DNA from: Leucocoprinus leucothites
Taxonomy: Eukaryota > Basidiomycota > Agaricomycetes > Agaricales > Agaricaceae
NCBI GenBank assembly: GCA_013368445.1
Contig: JAACJO010000002.1
Location: 2,852,001-2,916,000, forward strand
DNA: 64,000 nucleotides
Direction: 5' to 3'
This document shows positions 57,635 to 64,000 of the stretch, in pieces; the stretch's first letter is position 1; each line of letters opens with the position of its first letter. The notes under the pieces were generated by a model. That model was not told the DNA's origin, did no database searches, and worked only from the letters and a program-made list of their open reading frames with translations. Both the position numbers and the translations under genes were made by a program.

Positions 57635-60304
57635 AATGTCTACCCGATTCAACATGATGAGTATGATAGAGTTTTTTTGGGGTATGTTTTGATTGGATAG
57701 TGAATTAAGATTGTCCAGTTCTCTTCAGGTGAGGCCTTGTCGTTGGGTTGTTGTCGGGTTGAGGGTTGAAGGTTTTCGTTGTGGAGATTAAAGTTGATTT
57801 GCTCCATGAGTCGAGTGTTTTCGGGGTATATATGTCGCTGCGAAGAGACGGGTATGGTATTTCGGCTTCATAGAGCTTCTCGAGTTAGAGCCTAGGCTGG
57901 GTTTAATAAGGGAGTTTTTTTGAAGAATTGGGGCTGACGGTTGTGTTCCGATATGTGATACGAGCTGGGGGGGGGGGCAATCTCATTCTGTTTGTCGGTA
58001 TCAATATGTATATTAGCGAGTCAACTGGGGATGCGTTGTTCGGTGTGTGCGTTGAGTCTGACGTCTTGAACAGTTCGGGTGATTTGTCTAGTCACGAGAT
58101 TTGGCAGATTTAAAGTTTGTCGGACGGTTGGAATTTGTTGGAATTTGTCGGGAGCTGGTTTTGTTTTGAAAGTTGGCGCTTGATGTCTTTAATTCTGTTG
58201 ATTTGTTTCGAGGGTGTCTCTGGCTCACTCCCGGGCCTTAATGATATTCGATGGGGTCAAAATAAAAATAAAAACGGAGTCATGCATGGAGAGGGGTGAT
58301 TCTGTTCGTATGTGCTCTCTTTTGTGTTTGATAGTCAGATATATCCGAGTCACTGGTTATCTATCATTGATATGTATCAATACAAATATCGACGAGTCAA
58401 CTGGTGATGTTTGTGTAATGTGTGCGTCGAGTCCGACGTCTTGTCATTGTTTGACAGTTTTAGGTGTCAGTTTGCCTCATGTCGGAGTTTTGGCGGGCTT
58501 AGTGACTTTTTGTTGGACGGTTGGAATCTGTTGGAGTCTGGGTTTTTTTTTTTTTTTGGGGGGGGGGGGGGCTCGGAGGGAGGTTGGCGCTTGTTAGTGG
58601 TGTCTTGATTTTATTTTTGCTTTGAGAGTATGCGTCTTCCTTTGTGTTTGATAGTCCGAGACTCGCTAGTTTGCTGTATCTATCTATTTTTTTCTTATTC
58701 TATCCCATTTTATATTTTTCATGTAATCTGAAAGAATAGTAATATGACTAGAAATGTCATAATTATAATGAAAGGCATGGATAGTAACTGGCATAGTAGC
58801 TCGCATCAGTCGCCTGAGAATACACATGAGATCCGAGGGAGTCGACTATTACGGGAGAACCGCTATTTATAAGGAAGAAATATCAGGTCCAAGACACAGA
58901 AGAACAATGTGGGGAATACCTAGTAATACCTGAGACAGTGTCAGTCTAGTAGTAAGTATAATAATGGTTGGTTTATGTCTCTAGTACAAGTGTCAAGGTG
59001 ACTTCGCAGTGCACTTGCCACCAGTTCTAACATAGTCCACTTAAGGATTTTTGTATCAAGACCTGTCCTCTTTCTTCAAGCGAGGCTCGGTCGCTGCTCT
59101 GAGGCACCTCCGAGTGCGGTTGTTGGGTTATTGCCAGGTTGAGGGTTGAGGGGTTTTGCCATTCAAGAAGATTTGTTATGGAGATCGACTTATTCCACGA
59201 GTTAACCTGTGTCGATGGATTGTTCCCGATGAGAGTTAAAAGTATTCAATTTGATTGTTTGTGATGATGGTGTCTCGGCAAAGAGATGCCATTCAGTCCT
59301 CACAATAGGCTTTTGGAGTCGTCCCGCCGATGTAGTGATTGTCGTGATGATACTGAGTACTGTAACATGCGTGTTCTGGTGTTGCCTCCGCCAATAAGAT
59401 TCGGGGCTTATCATGAGGTTCTGTGATCAGGTTCAAGTGGAGGAGAAGCATTGGAGGGGGAGTGAGCTCTTTTTTTCTTTAGTTCTGATTGATTGTGCTT
59501 CAATTGCAGGAACGATTGGGCGGATAGCATTACTTACCATGGTGTTGGTTTCAAACATGAACCCGGCTCCTTCTCCAAGCGCTCCGAGGCAACCTCTACG
59601 GCGCTTATTGGGTTGAATTGCTTTGAGAAGCGCCTAATCTCGAGTAAAATTGTTCAGACTCCAAGGGTAGAGGTTGAAAGTTGAACATTGAATGTAGGTT
59701 CAGTTCCGACCAGGGTCCGCTTTCCAGTTCGATCATGCCCAGATGTTTCAGAGAGAGAGAATTAATCTGTTCACGCCACTTTTGGCTTCCTACTCCTGAC
59801 AAGCCCCTAGCCCATGAGTCCTATTAGAGTGAGCCAAGACGGACCCCAACCTGTCAATCTCTCGGAGTGCGCTCAAACGCAAACTCGAACATTTAAACAG
59901 GCCTTCCTGTGGTGCTTGTCGTGATGATGCATTGAAATTGCAAAGCCAGCTCTTGAAAAGTCGACACAAGGGGCGAAGGGGCCAGAGGCGGTGCCTGGGT
60001 GTTTCCATCAAGGGGTGTAACGGGCCTTCCGAGAACCCCGCATTCAGCGCCACGGCCATTCTGATGCCTAGGTTCGACGTTTAACGCAGCTTGCCATTTT
60101 AAGCTTCGCTTCGTGGGTACCTGAGTGTTGTCGGCGCTTTTGATCAAGTTGTGTTATAAACAGTCACTGATCAATGGATACCTTGAGCGCTGGACTAAAC
60201 GAATTCCCTTTTTCTCATCTCACTCTCACCCGTCCCGCTAGGAGGCTCATTTTGGTGTAAAGATCGGGCGCTGCTCTACGTGAAGAGGTTGCACTGGGAG
60301 TACT
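57635..60304. repeat. noncoding stretch with diverged internal repeats
   Basis: G/T-rich on the plus strand. 57990-58150 and 58370-58540 are diverged copies of one unit (GAGTCAACTGG, GACGTCTTG, GGACGGTTGGAAT recur in order). GGTTGAGGGTTGA at about 57758 recurs at about 59140 with the flanking GTTATGGAGAT/GTTGTGGAGAT. Homopolymer runs lie at about 57968-57977 (G) and 58542-58570 (T then G). Short open frames, including one with four Cys at about 59905-60080, have no recognisable domain. The last part presumably holds the calpain promoter. Confidence 0.55.
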
Positions 60305-63168
60305 ATGGAGGGCACAGCTACTACCACAGGACCGTTGAAGACGATCTCGTTTGTGCAGAAGCAGCCTAGTTTGTTGGTTACTTCAGAACTAGAAAAGGCG
60401 ATCGAGGATTGTAAGAAGAAGGTTGCGAGGATTGCAAGGGATTGCAGAACCAAGAATCGCAAGTTTAGGTGAGTGGCATAACGCTCTACGTCGCACAGCA
60501 TACTCATGACGCGTCGCAGAGACTTGGAATTTGACCTCGAAGGCGACAAGAACCGATGTTTATGGGGCATCCTCACAAAGAAAGGCGATACTTTTACTCC
60601 TGCGGATGTTCATCGCGTCACGCAAATATTTGATAAACCCGAATTCTTTGTTGGAGGTGAACCGGATTCGAATGATATTGTGCAAGGTACTCTCGGGGAC
60701 TGTTGGTTCCTTTCTGCGCTTGCTACGGTGTCGAACGTGCCGGATTTGGTGAAGACGTTTTGTGTTGATGTGAGTTTTTGGAGGGCAGGGCGAACTTGCT
60801 TGCTGACATACGTATCCTCGACGTGCAGAGAGATGAAGAAGTTGGGGTTTATGGGTTCATTTTCTTCAGGGACAACAGCTGGGAAACCGTGGTTATTGAT
60901 GAGTTAGTTCCTCGTGGCCTTCTCTGGAGCGCATCAAACTAACAACGAAAAAAAATAGTCTCTTATTCACTCGAGTACCAAAGTGGGAGGAGCTGACGAA
61001 GGACGAGCAAGAGCTTTATCATTTCGACAAACACCGGTATAATACCTCGGCGAGGCATGGAGGCAAGACACTCTACTTTGCAAGTTCAGGCTCGCTTGGA
61101 GAAACATGGGTACCCTTGATTGAGAAGGCTTATGCCAAGCTGCATGGGAACTATTCCCATTTGAATGGGGGATTCACTTGTGAGGCCTTGGAAGATTTGA
61201 CTGGGTAAGGGTTTGCTTTCTATTGATTCCTCACCCCTTTCAATGACTAAATTGGCTCTAAATGTAGTGGCGTTTCAAGTTTCTTACAAACCAAGGCGAG
61301 TTTAACGCGTCACCAGAGCATAATTGTCGTTAGTAATCTGATATATTCAGGATATCCTCAATCTTGACAAGTTCTGGAGCGAGGACCTGCTCAAAGCCAA
61401 CAAAGATCGGCTTTTCGCTTGTTCCTTCAGTGAGATCAGTAACACTCGTAACGGTCTGTCAAATATCAGGGTGCAAGGACTTGTCGGCGGCCATGCGTAT
61501 TCTGTCCTTCGTGCTGTCGAATGTAAAGGCAAGAGATTTGTTGTAGTTCGAAATCCATGGGGCAAGACTGAATGGACTGGCCCATGGTCCGATGGCTCTA
61601 AGGAATGGACGAAGGAGTGGCTCGAGGTCTTGGATGATCTCGGTCATGTCTTCGGTGATGATGGACAGTTCGTCATGGAGTGTAAGTTCCGACCCTCATG
61701 AAAGAAATCTCCGTGCTGTATTGATGGTTTGGAAGACAAGGATTGGCTGGATTGTTTCTCCCATATTGACCGGACGGTCTTATTCGACTCGAGCTGGATC
61801 ATGTCCTCGCAATGGCTTCGTGTACCCTGCAGACCCTTGCCGACTGCATGGTCTTATGGGGACGTGTCGTGTAAGTTATTCCTGTCAGCTCGGTGTTGAC
61901 ACCGAAGGTTTGCTGACCCAGTGACAGTCACATTCACACTACCAGCACCTACCCTCGCTATAATCGTACTCTCACGACTAGACGAACGCTACTTCCGTGA
62001 TATCTCGAATCGGGCAATCTGGAACCTGAACTTTGTTCTAGTCAAGGAAGGCGAAAAAGAACCATTGGCTGAATCTGTTCATGCTATGTTTTGGTCAAGA
62101 AGCACTAACCTGGAGATCGACCTTGAGGCTGGCAAATATTTTGTTTATGTGAGTGCCGCGTTTTACATACATAAAACTTGTTTCAATAAATCACCATTAT
62201 AGGTTAGAGTCGACCGACAACTAGATTACTATACCGAATATGAACCAACAATCGATGACTGGATGTTGCGCAAGCTGTCCTATGTAATGGCTGCACGCGC
62301 TAAAAGTAGATCCATCGCCTCAAGTAAGCACCCTTAGATTAGCCTCCCGCTAATTATAGCCTCTGATTTATTACACCCCTTGAAATTGAAGACTTCGATC
62401 AGAGGTAAGTTATGAGCATTGTGAACGTTTCAGGCCTAGCTCATCGCAACCAACAGTGCCCATGCAAATTTCATACCGACTCCACTAGATTCTCTAATCG
62501 ATCGCGATTACAAAGAGTACCGCAAAGAACAAGAGAGACAAGCCAAAGAGGAAGCGGAAAGGAAGGCGAAGGAAGCAGAGGAAAGCGATGAAAGTGATAA
62601 TGATAGCAAGGAAAGCTCCACAGTAGAATCCAAGGAAGATGAAGATGGGATCGAGACGACCACGACTACGACTACAACCACTGTTGTTCAGACAGTCAAG
62701 AAAGTAAAGAGACCCAAGATGGAAGGTACACCTTCGAACTCAAAAGCGGATAGCGACAAACCAAAGGTCAATGAATCAGGCCCTCTATCGCAACAAGACC
62801 CTCGACGCCTCAATATACCCGATTATATTTACCAACAAGAGCAAGCGTGGACTTTTGCTGCTGTTGCAAGCTCGGATAGCTCTGATGATCCTACGAAATA
62901 CAAGATCACGCGGGAGGACGAAGACGACCTTTACCTCGGTTTGCGCGTCTACACTCACAAAGACGTTCCCGCGGTTGTTGTGGGAAGGCTGAAGGCTGAG
63001 CCGGAGAAGAAGGAGGAGAAGAAGGAAGAAAAGGAGGCGAGGGAAGACGAAGAAAAGAAGAGCAAGGAAGGCGCCAAAGAAAGCCTGAGCGCTCTCATCG
63101 ATTCCTTGGAAGATGTTTGTGATTGTGACGAATGCCATGGTCGCATGGCCCACCCAGACAAAAATTAG
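60305..63168 (+). CDS. calpain-like cysteine protease
   Basis: Papain-fold intracellular protease (peptidase family C2). Model: join(60305..60468,60520..60769,60829..60902,60959..61204,61268..61295,61351..61681,61736..61870,61928..62148,62203..62323,62392..62404,62457..63168), 764 aa, all phases consistent. The catalytic domain spans about 60-450: Cys116 in [15 protein letters not shown], His302 in [14 protein letters not shown], Asn322 in [14 protein letters not shown]. After it comes [11 protein letters not shown] and a beta-rich calpain-C2-like domain ([17 protein letters not shown]). The C-terminal third is charged, with Glu/Lys runs ([11 protein letters not shown]) and a Thr run, ending with DCDECHGRM. 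Exon 10 is only 13 nt. The intron at 61296-61350 uses a GC donor (AAG|GCGAGT). No Ca-binding EF-hands are visible. No signal peptide, consistent with a cytosolic enzyme. Confidence 0.92.
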
Positions 63169-63310
63169 GTGGCTAATTTTTAAAATTCCTGCATCATTCT
63201 TTAATAGAGACGTTTCTGACACTTTCTTTCTTTCTTCTGAATTTTGGGACAATTGTTGTATAATGCATTAACATGTCAGGCATTGGTTCGGCTAAATACA
63301 TCCTCCCTTC
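63169..63310. terminator. shared 3' flank of convergent genes
   Basis: 142 bp between the stops of the calpain (+) and the dehydrogenase (-). T-rich toward both genes, so both polyadenylation regions must lie here. Confidence 0.5.
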
Positions 63311-64000
63311 TCATACCTTTCCTTCCTCTCCAGAGGGTAGTGTCTGCGACAGGTGTTTGCCCTGTCCTGTCGTGGCGGCAGTTGCCCCCGCATCAACGGG
63401 TAGAACGACGCCTGTGATCCACCTTGCCTCATCACTCGCTAAGAAACGGACCGCTGCCCCAGTATCCCATCCATTTCCTTCTGTTTTTAGCAGACTCCTA
63501 TTTCGGCGCGCCTCGCGTATTTCTTCCGTCATCGGATTGCTGTAGACCATGGGGGTATGTAACATGCCTAAGCTCTGAATCAATCCGCCTATTCGGGAAA
63601 CCTCAGGAAGAGCATACTCACCAGGACACACACAGTTCACCCGGATCCCTTGCGTGGCATGCTGGAATGCCATCGCGCGTGTCATGTTGATGATTGCACC
63701 TTTACTCGTTGGGTACAGCAACATGGGCGAACCTCCGATCATCCCTGCAACACTGGAAATGTTCACGATCGCTCCACACCCACTGATCTCGTCTCGATTA
63801 TTCTTGCACATGGCGGGGATTGCAAACTTCGACATCAACATCATGCTCGTTACATTGATCTCCAGTCCCTTCGCCCACTTCTCTACATCCACTTCGACCG
63901 CTGTTCCCATTGGACCTCCCACCCCAACATTGTTGACGAGAATATCGAGACGACCATAGGTTGAGAGCGCAATGTCGACAATGCGTTTACAGTCATCTTC
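63311..64000 (-). CDS. short-chain dehydrogenase/reductase, partial
   Basis: NAD(P)-dependent oxidoreductase; the substrate cannot be told. Model: complement(join(63311..63567,63622..>64000)); the 54-bp intron (GTGAGT to CTTAG) turns the unusual NCVCPGEYAL into NCVCPGMLHTPMV, as expected after strand beta-6. Visible motifs, reading inward from the right edge: LDILVNNVGVGGP (NNxG of beta-4), NISSVAG (catalytic Ser), YPTSKGA (YxxxK) and RVNCVCPG, then RFLASDEARWITGVVLPVDA, the usual end of classical SDRs. The intron length is a multiple of three, so the unspliced frame also stays open. The N-terminal Rossmann TGxxxGxG motif lies beyond the right edge. Confidence 0.9.
   Translation of the reverse strand, partial: EDDCKRIVDIALSTYGRLDILVNNVGVGGPMGTAVEVDVEKWAKGLEINVTSMMLMSKFAIPAMCKNNRDEISGCGAIVNISSVAGMIGGSPMLLYPTSKGAIINMTRAMAFQHATQGIRVNCVCPGEYALPEVSRIGGLIQSLGMLHTPMVYSNPMTEEIREARRNRSLLKTEGNGWDTGAAVRFLASDEARWITGVVLPVDAGATAATTGQGKHLSQTLPSGEEGKV

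Noticed and set aside
57928..58597. Open frames in the G/T-rich region after OPI1 as genes
   Set aside because: Two of them lie in diverged copies of one repeat unit, contain homopolymer runs and have no domain or splice pattern.
59880..60080. Possible Zn2Cys6 or Cys-rich regulator
   Set aside because: A frame with CGACRD and two later Cys is open for about 58 codons, but the six-cysteine spacing of a Zn2Cys6 cluster is absent.

Overview
The window is nuclear DNA of a filamentous basidiomycete, most likely an Agaricomycete. The intact genes are cut by many 46-75 bp introns, and the gene families fit (tyrosinase, NACHT/WD40 NLR-like proteins, F-box/LRR, DUF6533-like membrane protein, class-3 lipase, OPI1-like regulator). 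No species can be named from the sequence alone.

Layout. 1-4160: the N-terminal and middle part of a minus-strand NACHT NLR gene (copy 1, running off the left edge) plus unrecognised open frames. 4928-6602: tyrosinase. 7540-8980: truncated NACHT copy 2. 9753-11142: DUF6533-like membrane protein. 12394-15963: ESCRT-0 subunit HSE1 (VHS-UIM-SH3 with a long Pro/Gln tail). 16639-17020: small secreted cysteine-rich protein. 17499-32400: an F-box/LRR gene split by a ~13.3 kb Mutator-like DNA transposon (18149-31484) with terminal inverted repeats and a 9-bp target duplication. 33625-33991: solo copia LTR. 35705-48231: NACHT-WD40 copy 3, broken by stops, a ~1.4 kb insertion and a complete Ty1/copia retrotransposon (40256-46657) with 374-bp LTRs and a CTCTG target duplication. 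48787-50340: class-3 lipase, perhaps broken at its 5' end. 51362-53732: C2H2 zinc-finger regulator. 53861-56347: OPI1-like regulator. 56544-57616: a copied fragment of the HSE1 3' end plus the secreted-protein gene, between 18-bp direct repeats. 57635-60304: noncoding repeats. 60305-63168: calpain-like protease. 63311-64000: short-chain dehydrogenase, running off the right edge.

Two compartments are visible. Roughly 1-17 kb and 46.7-64 kb are CpG-rich with open, spliced genes. Roughly 18-46 kb is transposon-rich, CpG-poor and decayed, and its in-frame stops are mostly CGA-to-TGA changes. All 11 differences between the two copia LTRs can be explained as CpG transitions. Together this suggests that cytosine methylation followed by deamination (or a RIP-like process) is eroding the transposon block and the NLR copy inside it.

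Functionally the window mixes housekeeping membrane trafficking (HSE1), lipid regulation (OPI1), protein turnover (calpain), secreted or extracellular functions (lipase, small cysteine-rich protein), phenol oxidation (tyrosinase) and non-self recognition candidates (three NACHT copies). No operon-like logic is expected or seen. Splice models for tyrosinase, HSE1, the secreted protein, the C2H2 factor, OPI1, calpain and the dehydrogenase were checked by hand for phase and consensus; the others are approximate.
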